A DNA stretch of 64,000 nt, from assembly GCA_021771755.1 (NCBI GenBank), contig JAETOL010000003.1:1-64000 (forward strand), in the 5' to 3' direction. The stretch's first letter is position 1, and every line of letters starts with the position of its first letter. The notes beneath the pieces were generated by a model, which was given only the letters and a program-made list of their open reading frames with translations, made no database searches and was not told the origin of the DNA. The translations under genes and the position numbers were made by a program. This DNA comes from Lachnospiraceae bacterium. GTDB taxonomy: Bacteria; Bacillota; Clostridia; Lachnospirales; Lachnospiraceae. Positions 40,486 to 49,315 of this stretch are shown in pieces.

Positions 40486-41538
40486 ATGAAAGCAGCAGTT
40501 GTTGTGGCAAATGAAGATGTGCAGTATCAGGAAATCCCGGAACCGCAGGTAAAACCGGGGTATGTGAAGATCAAGGTCAGGTATTCCGGAATCTGTGGCT
40601 CAGATATTCCCCGTGTACTGAATCATGGTGTACATTTTTACCCGATTGTCCTGGGACATGAATTTTCCGGTGATGTAGTGGAGATCGGAGAGGGTGTTAC
40701 AAAGGTAAAGGTGGGAGACCGGGTATCCGGAGCACCGCTTGTTCCATGTATGAAATGTGAGGACTGTCAGAAAGGAAATTATTCTCTTTGTAAGCACTAC
40801 AGCTTTATCGGATCCAGAGAACAGGGCAGCAATGCGGATTATGTGGTAGTTCCGGAGCAGAATGCCGTTCCCTTTGACGCATCCATTCCCTATGAGCAGG
40901 GGGCAATGTTTGAGCCTTCTACCGTGGCTCTTCATGGTCTTCTGCAGAACGATTATCAGGGCGGTGAATGTGTGGCAATCCTCGGCGGCGGTACCATTGG
41001 TATGTTCACCATGCAGTGGGCAAAAATCTTTGGTTCCAGAAAGGTGGTCGTTTTTGATATCAGCGACGAGCGTCTGGAACTGGCGAAACGCCTTGGTGCA
41101 GACGAAGTAGTAAATACCACAAAAGAAGATTATATGAAAACTGCCATGAAGTATACCGGAAACAAAGGTTATGGCTATGTATTTGAGACAGCAGGACAGA
41201 TCCCAACCATGCATATGGCATTTGAGCTGGCGGCAAATAAAGCTCACGTATGTTTTATCGGAACGCCTCATCAGGAACTGTCCTTCACTCCGGCACAGTG
41301 GGAGAACATGAACCGCAAGGAGTTTAAGCTGACCGGTTCCTGGATGTCCTACAGCGCACCTTTCCCGGGAAAAGAGTGGGAGCTTACAGCTCATTACTTT
41401 GCAACAGGACAGCTGAAATTTGATCCCGGATTTATTTACAAAAAGGTTCCTATGAGTCAGGCACAGGAAGCCTTCCAGCTTTACAAAACACCGGGACTTG
41501 TAAAGGGAAAGATTCTTTTATCAAACGAGGAAAACTGA
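40486..41538 (+). CDS. gatD: Galactitol-1-phosphate 5-dehydrogenase-like enzyme
   Basis: The 350-residue MDR dehydrogenase resembles E. coli GatD along its whole length: GICGSDIPRVLNHGVHFYPI, VPCMKCEDCQKGNYSLC, HYSFIGSREQG and GSWMSYSAPFPGKEWE all have close GatD counterparts. Catalytic zinc ligands include Cys37 and His58-Glu59; structural zinc cysteines are 88, 91, 94 and 102. GatD oxidises galactitol 1-phosphate to D-tagatose 6-phosphate, which suits the PfkB kinase two bases downstream and the aldolase at 37049. Sorbitol-type substrates are possible. The ATG follows GGAAGGAG. Confidence 0.85.
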   Translation: MKAAVVVANEDVQYQEIPEPQVKPGYVKIKVRYSGICGSDIPRVLNHGVHFYPIVLGHEFSGDVVEIGEGVTKVKVGDRVSGAPLVPCMKCEDCQKGNYSLCKHYSFIGSREQGSNADYVVVPEQNAVPFDASIPYEQGAMFEPSTVALHGLLQNDYQGGECVAILGGGTIGMFTMQWAKIFGSRKVVVFDISDERLELAKRLGADEVVNTTKEDYMKTAMKYTGNKGYGYVFETAGQIPTMHMAFELAANKAHVCFIGTPHQELSFTPAQWENMNRKEFKLTGSWMSYSAPFPGKEWELTAHYFATGQLKFDPGFIYKKVPMSQAQEAFQLYKTPGLVKGKILLSNEEN

Positions 41539-41539
41539 A

Positions 41540-42469
41540 ATGATACTGACAGTAACTTTAAATGCCGCCATAGATAAGCGGTATGTGGTGGAAGGTTATC
41601 AGGTGGGACAGGTCAACCGGGTAAAAGAATGTTCTTACGTTCCCGGCGGCAAAGGCCTGAATGTTTCTAAGCCGGCGGCTATATACGGAGCAGAGGTTGT
41701 GGCAACCGGATTTGTGGGCGGTCATTCAGGAAACTATATTGAGGATTCCCTGAAACCATTCGGGATCAAAAGCGAATTCTATCATGTGGAGGCAGAAAGC
41801 CGTTCCTGTATTAATATCTGGGATGAAGTAAATCATGTGCAGACAGAATTTCTGGAACCGGGCTTTACCCTTACTGAAAAGGAATTTGAGGGATTTGAGG
41901 AAAAATTCCGTACGCTTGTAACAGATGCAAAAGTTGTGGCAATGTCCGGAAGCGTACCAAAAGGACTGGATGGAACCGCTTATCAGCGTCTGGTAAAAAT
42001 CGGGAAGAAAGCAGGAAAACAGGTGATCCTGGATACCAGCGGGAAGCTTCTGGAAATGGGAATCCAGGCTTCGCCTACTCTGATCAAACCAAATATTGAC
42101 GAAATCCGGATGCTCACTGGAAAAACCTGCAATGATATCGCGGAGATTATTGATGCCGCAAAGGAAATCCACAAAAATGGAGTGAAAATAGTGGCAGTAT
42201 CTCTTGGCGCAGACGGATCCCTTGCGGTAGGAGAAGAGGGGACATTCCGGGCAGAGGTACCGAAGATTGACGCAGTAAATACAGTAGGCTGCGGTGATTC
42301 CATGATCGCAGGCTTTGCTGTCGGAATGGAGGAAGGACTTTCTCTTCCGGAGATGCTGAAAAAGGCAAGCGCCATTTCCGCGGCAGCTGCCATGCGGGAG
42401 GAAACAGGTTTTTTTGTGATGCAGGATATGGAAAAACTGCTTCCTGAGATTAAGATCACGAAACTGTAA
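41540..42469 (+). CDS. PfkB-family sugar-phosphate kinase (tagatose-6-P/fructose-1-P kinase)
   Basis: The 309-residue kinase of the LacC/FruK/PfkB branch starts MILTVTLNAAIDKRYVVEGY and contains the GGKGLNVSK sugar-binding loop and a NTVGCGDSMIAGF anion hole with catalytic Asp; the usual GAGDS reads GCGDS here. It would convert tagatose 6-phosphate to tagatose 1,6-bisphosphate for the aldolase. Fructose 1-phosphate is the main alternative, but no fructose PTS is nearby. It begins two bases after the dehydrogenase stop, so translation is probably coupled. Confidence 0.9.
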   Translation: MILTVTLNAAIDKRYVVEGYQVGQVNRVKECSYVPGGKGLNVSKPAAIYGAEVVATGFVGGHSGNYIEDSLKPFGIKSEFYHVEAESRSCINIWDEVNHVQTEFLEPGFTLTEKEFEGFEEKFRTLVTDAKVVAMSGSVPKGLDGTAYQRLVKIGKKAGKQVILDTSGKLLEMGIQASPTLIKPNIDEIRMLTGKTCNDIAEIIDAAKEIHKNGVKIVAVSLGADGSLAVGEEGTFRAEVPKIDAVNTVGCGDSMIAGFAVGMEEGLSLPEMLKKASAISAAAAMREETGFFVMQDMEKLLPEIKITKL

Positions 42470-42534
42470 TGGATATCTGCCTGCAAAGAGCAGAAATTCC
42501 CTGTAAAATATAAATAAGAAAAGGAGACGAAAAA

Positions 42535-43536
42535 ATGGCAGAATTTATTGATCCGGCACTTGTGCCGAAGGTAACACTTCCTTCCGGAGAGCAGGTTCCC
42601 TGTGTGGGAATGGGAACCTTTGGCTCCGACCGTGTTTCCGCAGAAGATGTTTCCGCAGCAGTTGCCGGTGCAGTACGGTGCGGCTACCGTATGTTTGACT
42701 GTGCTGCCTGCTATGGAAATGAGGCAGAAATCGGTCAGGTGTTCCAGGAGGCTTTTGAAGAGGGCGTAGTGGAGAGAAAAGATCTCTTCATTATAACAAA
42801 GGTATGGAATGACATGCACAGAGATGTAGAAAAAGCCTGCAGAAAGAGCATTGAGGATCTGAAATGCGACTATGTGGATCTTTATTTTATTCACTGGCCG
42901 TTCCCGAATTATCATGCACCGGGATGTGATGTGGATTCCAGAAATCCGGATTCCAGACCGTTCAGTGTAGAAGAATTTATGGATACCTACCGTCAGTGTG
43001 AGGAGCTTGTGGAAAAAGGTGTGATTCGCTATATCGGTATCTCCAACATGACCATTCCGAAGCTGGAGGCAGTACTTCCGCTTATGAAGATCAAACCGGC
43101 AGCCTGTGAACTGGAGCTTCACGTATGCTTCCAGCAGAAGGAGCTGTATGATTATCTGGTGGCTCACAATATCCAGCCGGTAGGCTACATGCCTCTTGGA
43201 TCACCGAGAAGACCGGAAAGAGATATCTGTCCGGAGGATGTGGCAGACCTTCAGCTTCCGGAAATGAAAGCCATTGCAGAGGCTCACGGCGTACATCCGG
43301 CGCTGATTGCTCTGAAATGGGCGCATCAGAGAGGGGAAATCTCCATTCCGTTCTCTGTACATAATTTTGTCTCCAATCTGAAATGCGTGACAGAAGATCC
43401 TCTGACAGAAGAGGAAATGCAAATCATCTCCACTCTGGAAAAAGGAAACCGCCTTGTAAAAGGTCAGGTATTCCTCTGGGAAGGCGCCAACGACTGGCAT
43501 GATCTCTGGGACGAGGATGGAGTAATCGTGAAATAA
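42535..43536 (+). CDS. Aldo/keto reductase
   Basis: The 333-residue NAD(P)H reductase shows the tetrad Asp55 and Tyr60 (FDCAACYGNE), Lys89 (ITKVWND) and His120 (FIHWP), and the phosphate-binding region IPFSVHNFVSN near the end. It is the last gene of the LacI-controlled operon, followed by a terminator. Aldose reductases of this fold reduce hexoses to hexitols; reduction of galactose to galactitol ahead of the kinase and GatD would link the operon to galactose. It may also act on lactaldehyde or other carbonyls. The ATG follows AAGGAGACG. Confidence 0.87.
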   Translation: MAEFIDPALVPKVTLPSGEQVPCVGMGTFGSDRVSAEDVSAAVAGAVRCGYRMFDCAACYGNEAEIGQVFQEAFEEGVVERKDLFIITKVWNDMHRDVEKACRKSIEDLKCDYVDLYFIHWPFPNYHAPGCDVDSRNPDSRPFSVEEFMDTYRQCEELVEKGVIRYIGISNMTIPKLEAVLPLMKIKPAACELELHVCFQQKELYDYLVAHNIQPVGYMPLGSPRRPERDICPEDVADLQLPEMKAIAEAHGVHPALIALKWAHQRGEISIPFSVHNFVSNLKCVTEDPLTEEEMQIISTLEKGNRLVKGQVFLWEGANDWHDLWDEDGVIVK

Positions 43537-43558
43537 AAATATATATAATATAGAAAGA

Positions 43559-43599
43559 ATCCGTCAGACTTTGTAAAAAGAGAGGCTGACGGATTTTTT
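43559..43599 (+). terminator. Terminator of the galactitol-type operon
   Basis: ATCCGTCAG (43559-43567) pairs with CTGACGGAT (43586-43594), followed by TTTTTG. It separates the operon from the YesN/YesM genes. Confidence 0.9.
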
Positions 43600-43737
43600 G
43601 TCTGTTATTATGCTTTTTTGAATACATTTTTTTTATTGATTTTACAGGAGATGACATATTCCATATTGCGCTGATTTGTGGTAAGATACATTCTAGGAAA
43701 ATTTTATAAAGATCTAAAATGGGGGATTTTTACATTT

Positions 43738-45357
43738 ATGTATCGTGTACTGCTTGTTGATGATGAGATTCTGGTAAGGGATGCCATTAAAGAAAATATT
43801 GACTGGAAAGGACTGGACTGCGAACTGGTAGGAGACTGTGAAAACGGACAGCAGGCTGCAGAATTTGTAAAGACGCATCCGGTGGATATTGTTCTGACAG
43901 ATATCCTGATGCCTTATATGGATGGCATGGAGCTAAGCCATTTTCTTCACGACAATTATCCGGATGTTGTGATCGTGATCTTCAGTGGATTTGGAGAATT
44001 TGAATATGCAAAAAAGGCTATTCAGTATAATGTCAGCGAATATTTGCTAAAGCCGGTAACGGCAGTAGAATTAACGGCTGTGATCAATAAAATGAAAGAA
44101 AAAGTGGATCAGACCCGAAAAGAAAAGGTAAAGATGGAAAAACTGACCAAGGCTTCGGAAAACTATCGTAAAAATGCGCAGGTCATTCGTTCCAAGGCGA
44201 TTGAAGCTCTTGTAAACTGCACCACTAATGTAGAGGAAAGTGTGGAAAGACTGCAGGGTATGGGAATTGAGCTTTCCGCAGTAAGATATCGGGTAGCCAT
44301 GTTTGATATAGACCTTTATTCGGATATGTATCAGGTGGATATGGAAAAAAGGCAGGAAAGCGCTTTGATGGCGTTTGTTCTTTATAATATCAGCAATGAG
44401 ATCGTGACAAGGGAACAGGCTGGCATTGCATATCAGGAAGGCGGCAACAGAGTCTGCATTCTGTTCATGGAGAAATGGAGCCGTGATTTTACGGCAAAGA
44501 CCAGAGCAATCTGCAAAGAAATCCAGGAAAAGATAAAAGAAGTCATGGGAATCGATGTATCTATGGGAATCGGGGCCTGGGTGAAGACTCCTGGCGAATT
44601 GATTCTTTCTCATGACATGGCATCCCAGGTCATGCAGTACCGCTACCTTTTAGGAGGGAAACTTCTGATCGATATGTCGGAGCAGAAAACAGGACAGAAT
44701 GTTCCGATCGATGCGCTTCTGGATAAGCTGACCTGTGCTTTGAAAAACGGAAAACGGGAAAATGTGGAGAAGATTTTCAGAGAAATGGAAGCATCTATAA
44801 AATGCAGTCTGGTAGAAAAAAGCCGCGCATGTATGTATTTGCAGCAGATTGTCAGAACTCTGGATCGAGTCTGCGAGGACGTTTCAGCAGATATGGACTG
44901 CGTACTGAAAGGGCGTGACGAACTTTTGCACCGGATCACGGAGCAGAAGTCCTTTGACAGTGCCTGCAGGGTGGTAGAAAATTATATTCTGAAGATATTT
45001 AAGATGCTTTCTGATATGAACAGTTCCAGCGGACAGAAGCAGGCGCGTCTGGCGATGGACTATATTCAGAAAAATTATATGGATCCGGATCTCAGTCTGA
45101 ATGATATCTGTTCTTATTTAAATATCAGCACCAGTTACTTCAGCACGATATTTAAAGAGATGACAGGCGAGACTTTTACAGAGGTACTGATCCGTACCAG
45201 AATGGAAAAGGCAAAGGATCTGTTGGAAAATACTACAATGAAAAATTATGAAATTGCAGAAAAAGTGGGATTTTCAGATCCCCATTATTTTGGTATTTCC
45301 TTTAAAAAGATGACGGGTGTCACACCTACTGAATATGCCAGGGAGAAGAGACGATGA
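43738..45357 (+). CDS. YesN-type response regulator
   Basis: The 539-residue regulator has an N-terminal receiver domain (phosphorylated Asp55 in VLTDILMPYMDG), a long helical middle part, and a C-terminal AraC-type double helix-turn-helix (SLNDICSYLNISTSYFSTIFKEMTGETF and EIAEKVGFSDPHYFGISFKKMTGVTPTEY). It should activate transport genes such as the permease-ATPase-permease set that follows. It is overlapped by four bases with the kinase gene. I start at the ATG at 43738, where receivers begin (MYRVLLVDDE). Confidence 0.93.
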   Translation: MYRVLLVDDEILVRDAIKENIDWKGLDCELVGDCENGQQAAEFVKTHPVDIVLTDILMPYMDGMELSHFLHDNYPDVVIVIFSGFGEFEYAKKAIQYNVSEYLLKPVTAVELTAVINKMKEKVDQTRKEKVKMEKLTKASENYRKNAQVIRSKAIEALVNCTTNVEESVERLQGMGIELSAVRYRVAMFDIDLYSDMYQVDMEKRQESALMAFVLYNISNEIVTREQAGIAYQEGGNRVCILFMEKWSRDFTAKTRAICKEIQEKIKEVMGIDVSMGIGAWVKTPGELILSHDMASQVMQYRYLLGGKLLIDMSEQKTGQNVPIDALLDKLTCALKNGKRENVEKIFREMEASIKCSLVEKSRACMYLQQIVRTLDRVCEDVSADMDCVLKGRDELLHRITEQKSFDSACRVVENYILKIFKMLSDMNSSSGQKQARLAMDYIQKNYMDPDLSLNDICSYLNISTSYFSTIFKEMTGETFTEVLIRTRMEKAKDLLENTTMKNYEIAEKVGFSDPHYFGISFKKMTGVTPTEYAREKRR

Positions 45358-47150
45358 AGAAAAAATTCAGTCCGGGAGCAATGTTTCTGGGAAGATTTAA
45401 CAGCATTCAAAGTGTTATTTTTGCCATGGTATCCATGCTTCTCCTGGGGGCAGTGGCTATTGTCACAGTGATTTCTATGAATTATACAAGAACTTCGGTG
45501 TTCGATAATTCTTCTCTGTATACGCAGACGATCATCCAGCAGATGAATCAGAACATTGATTCTTATATTGATTACATGGAAAACATTTCCTATCTGGTAT
45601 CCAGCAATGAAGATGTACAGTCGTATCTTTTTGGGGAAGAGACAGATCCGGAAGCCAGAGGGCGTATCCTGAATCAGTTTAAGACGATTCTGGACAGCCG
45701 AAATGATATTTTGAATCTGGGTATCATAGGGGAAAATGGAAGGATGCTGATCAATAATGCGCAGAGGCTGACCAATCCGGATCTGGATATTCACACCCAG
45801 GAATGGTATACCAATGCACTTGAGGGTTCCGCCAGTTCTTATCTTAGTTCCTCTCATGTTCAGCATATCATCAGCGGAGAACGTCCCTGGGTAATTACCC
45901 TGAGCCGGGGAATCCGGAACAAATCTTCAAAGTCCGAAAACCAGAAAGAGGGCGTGTTTTTTATTGACCTGAATTATAGCGCCATCAGTGAACTCTGCAA
46001 CCAGAGTGTGGTAGGAAATCAGGGATATGCGTTTATTTTGGATGCAGATGGAAATATTGTTTACCATCCGCAGCAGCAGCAGCTCTATAATGAACTCCAG
46101 ACAGAAAACATCAGCCTGATCATGGGGACAGATAAGGATACGGTCCTGTCAGGAAAGGGAAGTGCAGAGAAGCTTTACTCCATTTCCCGCTCTGAGAAAA
46201 CCGGATGGACGGTGGTAGACTGTGTCCGTGTGGAAGAACTTCTTCGCAAAAGTAACAAAGCCCAGAGCCTCTATGTGCTGGTGGCCATGGGACTGATGAT
46301 CGTTGCTTTGTTTTTCTCCAGATTTATTTCCAGAAGCATTACGCAGCCGATCCAACAGCTGTGTGATTCCATGGCAAGAGTGCAGGAAGGGGACTTTAGT
46401 GTTTCTGATGTTGTTGTGGATTCCAAAAATGAGATTGGAAGTCTGACAAAATCGTTTAATGTGATGACACACAGAATCCAGGACCTGATGGAACAGAATA
46501 TCCGGGAACAGGAAGCAAAAAGAAAAAGTGAGCTGAAAGCCCTGCAGTCACAGATCAATCCCCACTTTTTGTATAATACGCTGGATTCGATCATCTGGAT
46601 GGCAGAGGGAAAAAAGAATGAAGAGGTTGTTCTTATGACGGCTTCTCTTGCAAGGCTTCTCAGGCAGAGCATCAGTAATGAAGATGAAGTGGTTTCCATA
46701 GGCCAGGAAGTGGAATATGCCAGAGGCTACCTTACCATTCAGAAAATGCGCTACAAAGATAAAATGGAGTTTCAGATTGATGTAGATCCTTCTATATTAC
46801 ATATACCGTTAATTAAGCTGGTATTGCAGCCGGTGATTGAGAATGCCATTTACCATGGTCTGAAATACAAAGAAAGTAAGGGGCTTTTGATGGTAAAAGG
46901 TTTTAGAAAAAATGGAAATGCAGTGCTTCAGGTGATTGATAACGGAGTCGGAATGGATCAGGAGACGCTGGATCATATTTACGAAAAACATAAAGTGAAT
47001 TACCAGTCGAACGGAGTTGGAGTCTATAATGTGCAGAAACGCCTTCAGCTTTATTATGGAAGCGAATATGGCATTACCTATGAAAGTGAAAAAGGCGTAG
47101 GAACGACAGCAACCATTACCATACCGGGAAATCAGGAGGGACAGCAATGA
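45354..47150 (+). CDS. YesM-type sensor histidine kinase
   Basis: This 598-residue membrane kinase has two transmembrane helices (about 20-45 and 303-325) around an extracellular dCache-like sensor, then a HAMP linker (ITQPIQQLCDSMARVQEGDF), the His404 box SQINPHFLYNTLDSI and the ATP-binding N box VIENAIYHGL with DNGVGMD. It belongs to the LytS/YesM class. Its stop overlaps the start of the anchored sugar-binding protein by four bases, so the three sensor parts are made together. The ligand is most likely a sugar or polyol, given its neighbours. Confidence 0.93.
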   Translation: MKKKFSPGAMFLGRFNSIQSVIFAMVSMLLLGAVAIVTVISMNYTRTSVFDNSSLYTQTIIQQMNQNIDSYIDYMENISYLVSSNEDVQSYLFGEETDPEARGRILNQFKTILDSRNDILNLGIIGENGRMLINNAQRLTNPDLDIHTQEWYTNALEGSASSYLSSSHVQHIISGERPWVITLSRGIRNKSSKSENQKEGVFFIDLNYSAISELCNQSVVGNQGYAFILDADGNIVYHPQQQQLYNELQTENISLIMGTDKDTVLSGKGSAEKLYSISRSEKTGWTVVDCVRVEELLRKSNKAQSLYVLVAMGLMIVALFFSRFISRSITQPIQQLCDSMARVQEGDFSVSDVVVDSKNEIGSLTKSFNVMTHRIQDLMEQNIREQEAKRKSELKALQSQINPHFLYNTLDSIIWMAEGKKNEEVVLMTASLARLLRQSISNEDEVVSIGQEVEYARGYLTIQKMRYKDKMEFQIDVDPSILHIPLIKLVLQPVIENAIYHGLKYKESKGLLMVKGFRKNGNAVLQVIDNGVGMDQETLDHIYEKHKVNYQSNGVGVYNVQKRLQLYYGSEYGITYESEKGVGTTATITIPGNQEGQQ

Positions 47151-48169
47151 GAAAATACAGAAAGTGGATCGCTGCTTTTCTTATCATCTGTATCGCAGGC
47201 GCCGCTGCAGGTATGATCTATTACAGAAATGCCACCGGAGGGGAACGCCGTCTTTCCATGATCTATATCCCAAAGGTAGTTGACGGAACCAATGATTTCT
47301 GGACTTCGCTGATACTGGGAACCCAGATGGCGGCAAAAGAGTATAATACCGAAATTGAGGTTATGGCTCCGGAAGAAGAAAACGATATAGAGGGGCAGAA
47401 TCGTATTTTGAAGGAAGCAGTGGAAAAACAGCCGGATGCGATCTTGATTTCTCCTTCCAGTTTTACGGAATCAGACAGTCTGATCCAGGAGGCAAAAGAC
47501 AGAGGCATCAAAATCACTTATATTGATTCTTATACGGAACAGAATATTCAGGACATTACTGTCGCCACAGATAATGTAGAGGCCGGCCGGCAGCTGGGAA
47601 AATTTGCAGCTTCTATCTTAGAACCGGATGATCAGATCGCAATCGTGGCACATGTAAAAGGTGTTTCTACTGCAGTGGAAAGAGAACAGGGATTTCGTGA
47701 CGGACTGGGACAGATGGCAGACAATATCGTGGATGTAGTTTACTGTGATTCCAGTTATGAAAAGTCTTTTAAACTGACCACAGAGCTTATGGAAAAGTAT
47801 CCGGAGCTGAAAATGGTGGCAGGCATGAACGAATATTCTTCTGTAGGCGCAGCCAGAGCAGTTAAAACAGCAGGCGCAGAAAACCAGATCCAGGTAGTGG
47901 GGGTAGACAGCTCACAGGAAGCGGTACAGCTTATGGAAAAAGGCGTTTTTAAAGGAATCGTGGTCCAGAAGGCTTTTAAGATGGGATACCTGGGAGTGGA
48001 GGAAACCGCCCGGCTTTTAAGGGGGCAGAACTATGAGACGGAAATTGATTCGGGATGCCAGCTGGTTACACCGGATAATATGTATTCTAGTGAAATAGAA
48101 AAACTCCTTTTTCCATTTAATACGTTAAAAACACCAAAAACAAATGAAAAAGGGGAAGTATATCCGTAA
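47147..48169 (+). CDS. Membrane-anchored sugar-binding protein, likely co-sensor
   Basis: The 340-residue protein is a RbsB/XylF-type binding protein (Peripla_BP_4) held by an N-terminal helix (WIAAFLIICIAGAAAGMIYY) with neither a lipobox cysteine nor a clear cleavage site. The binding domain starts at RRLSMIYIPKVVDGTNDFW. It is translationally coupled to a YesM kinase and separated from the transport genes by a strong terminator, so it probably presents ligand to the kinase, as XylFII does for LytS in Clostridium, and is not the main transport component. The second binding protein (51920) would serve transport. Confidence 0.88.
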   Translation: MRKYRKWIAAFLIICIAGAAAGMIYYRNATGGERRLSMIYIPKVVDGTNDFWTSLILGTQMAAKEYNTEIEVMAPEEENDIEGQNRILKEAVEKQPDAILISPSSFTESDSLIQEAKDRGIKITYIDSYTEQNIQDITVATDNVEAGRQLGKFAASILEPDDQIAIVAHVKGVSTAVEREQGFRDGLGQMADNIVDVVYCDSSYEKSFKLTTELMEKYPELKMVAGMNEYSSVGAARAVKTAGAENQIQVVGVDSSQEAVQLMEKGVFKGIVVQKAFKMGYLGVEETARLLRGQNYETEIDSGCQLVTPDNMYSSEIEKLLFPFNTLKTPKTNEKGEVYP

Positions 48170-48182
48170 ATATTACAAGAAT

Positions 48183-48232
48183 AAAAAGGTTAAAAATTTA
48201 CACCACCGTAAATTTTTAACCTTTTTTTGTAA
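48183..48232. terminator. Perfect 19-bp hairpin terminator between sensor and transporter
   Basis: AAAAAGGTTAAAAATTTAC (48183-48201) is the exact reverse complement of 48208-48226, with a six-base loop and T on one side, A on the other, so it can stop transcription both ways. It divides the sensor genes from the transporter genes. Confidence 0.93.
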
Positions 48233-48317
48233 GATATTCCATTACAATTCAGGGGCAATCACGTTATTATTTATAAAGAAGCACAAAAGTGTGAAAAATA
48301 GTAGGAGGGTGAAGAAA

Positions 48318-49295
48318 TTGGAAAAGCTGAAACAAAATCCAATCGTGAAGAAGCTCGGCCTGAACAGGATCCTGCTCGTAGGTATCCTGATTCTTATGTT
48401 CGCAGTCTTCAAAGTAGTTCTTGGAAGTAAATTCCCAGTTGGGGACAGTATCAAGTCCACTTTGAACTATGTGTATTTCCTGGGCTTTTTGTCACTGGGC
48501 GTTACCTTTGTAATTGCGACCGGAGGAATTGATTTCTCCATCGGACCGGTTATGTTCTGTTGTGCACTTGTTTCCGGTTACTGCATGACAAGCTATGGTG
48601 TCCCTTGTGCAGTTGCTATGGTACTTTGTGTACTGATCGGTCTCTGCTTTGGTACTTTTAACGGATGGCTGGTATCTTATATGTCTGTTCCGCCATTCAT
48701 CGTATCTATGGCATCCATGAACATTGCAAAGGGTCTTGCTTCTGTATTTACAAAGACTCAGTCCGTAAGCTGGCCGCTGAGCAGCGACCCTGTAAACGGA
48801 TGGTTCAGAAACATTGTTTCTGTAAACGGATTCCCGGTAGGTATTCTGATCTTTTTAACAGTTGCAGTTATCTGTGGAATCGTTCTTTACAGAACAAAAC
48901 CAGGACGTTATATTCTCTGTCTTGGATCCAACAGCGAAGCAGTTCGTCTTTCCGGTGTTAATACAAGAAAATGGCGTATGCTTGCATATATGATCTGCGG
49001 ATCTCTGGTAGGAATCGCTGCGCTGTTCTTCGTAGCTACATATACAACTGTTCAGCCCGGATATGGTGATCAGTATAACAACGAGGCAATTGCAGGCTGC
49101 GTAATGGGTGGTACATCCATGGTTGGTGGACTTGCTTCCATCGGCGGTACTGTGATCGGTGTGTTTATCATCTCTCTTCTTCAGCAGGGAATCATGGCAT
49201 TCGGTCTTGGTAAAGGACAGCAGATGATCATCACAGGTATCATTGTAATCGTAGCTGTTTACGCTGACGTTTCTGCAAGACGCAGAAAGAACTGA
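48318..49295 (+). CDS. Sugar ABC transporter permease (RbsC-like) 1
   Basis: The 325-residue integral membrane protein of the ribose/galactose-type permease family has about nine to ten helices and the conserved FVIATGGIDFSIGPVM and GGTSMVGGLASIGGTVIG segments (the latter the ATPase-contact loop region). The start is TTG at 48318, eight bases after GGAGGGTG; the frame runs open back into the hairpin. It pairs with the permease at 50839 and the ATPase at 49316. Order permease-ATPase-permease-binding protein is less common than ATPase first. Confidence 0.92.
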   Translation: MEKLKQNPIVKKLGLNRILLVGILILMFAVFKVVLGSKFPVGDSIKSTLNYVYFLGFLSLGVTFVIATGGIDFSIGPVMFCCALVSGYCMTSYGVPCAVAMVLCVLIGLCFGTFNGWLVSYMSVPPFIVSMASMNIAKGLASVFTKTQSVSWPLSSDPVNGWFRNIVSVNGFPVGILIFLTVAVICGIVLYRTKPGRYILCLGSNSEAVRLSGVNTRKWRMLAYMICGSLVGIAALFFVATYTTVQPGYGDQYNNEAIAGCVMGGTSMVGGLASIGGTVIGVFIISLLQQGIMAFGLGKGQQMIITGIIVIVAVYADVSARRRKN

Positions 49296-49315
49296 TCTGA
49301 AGGGAGGATGTAACA

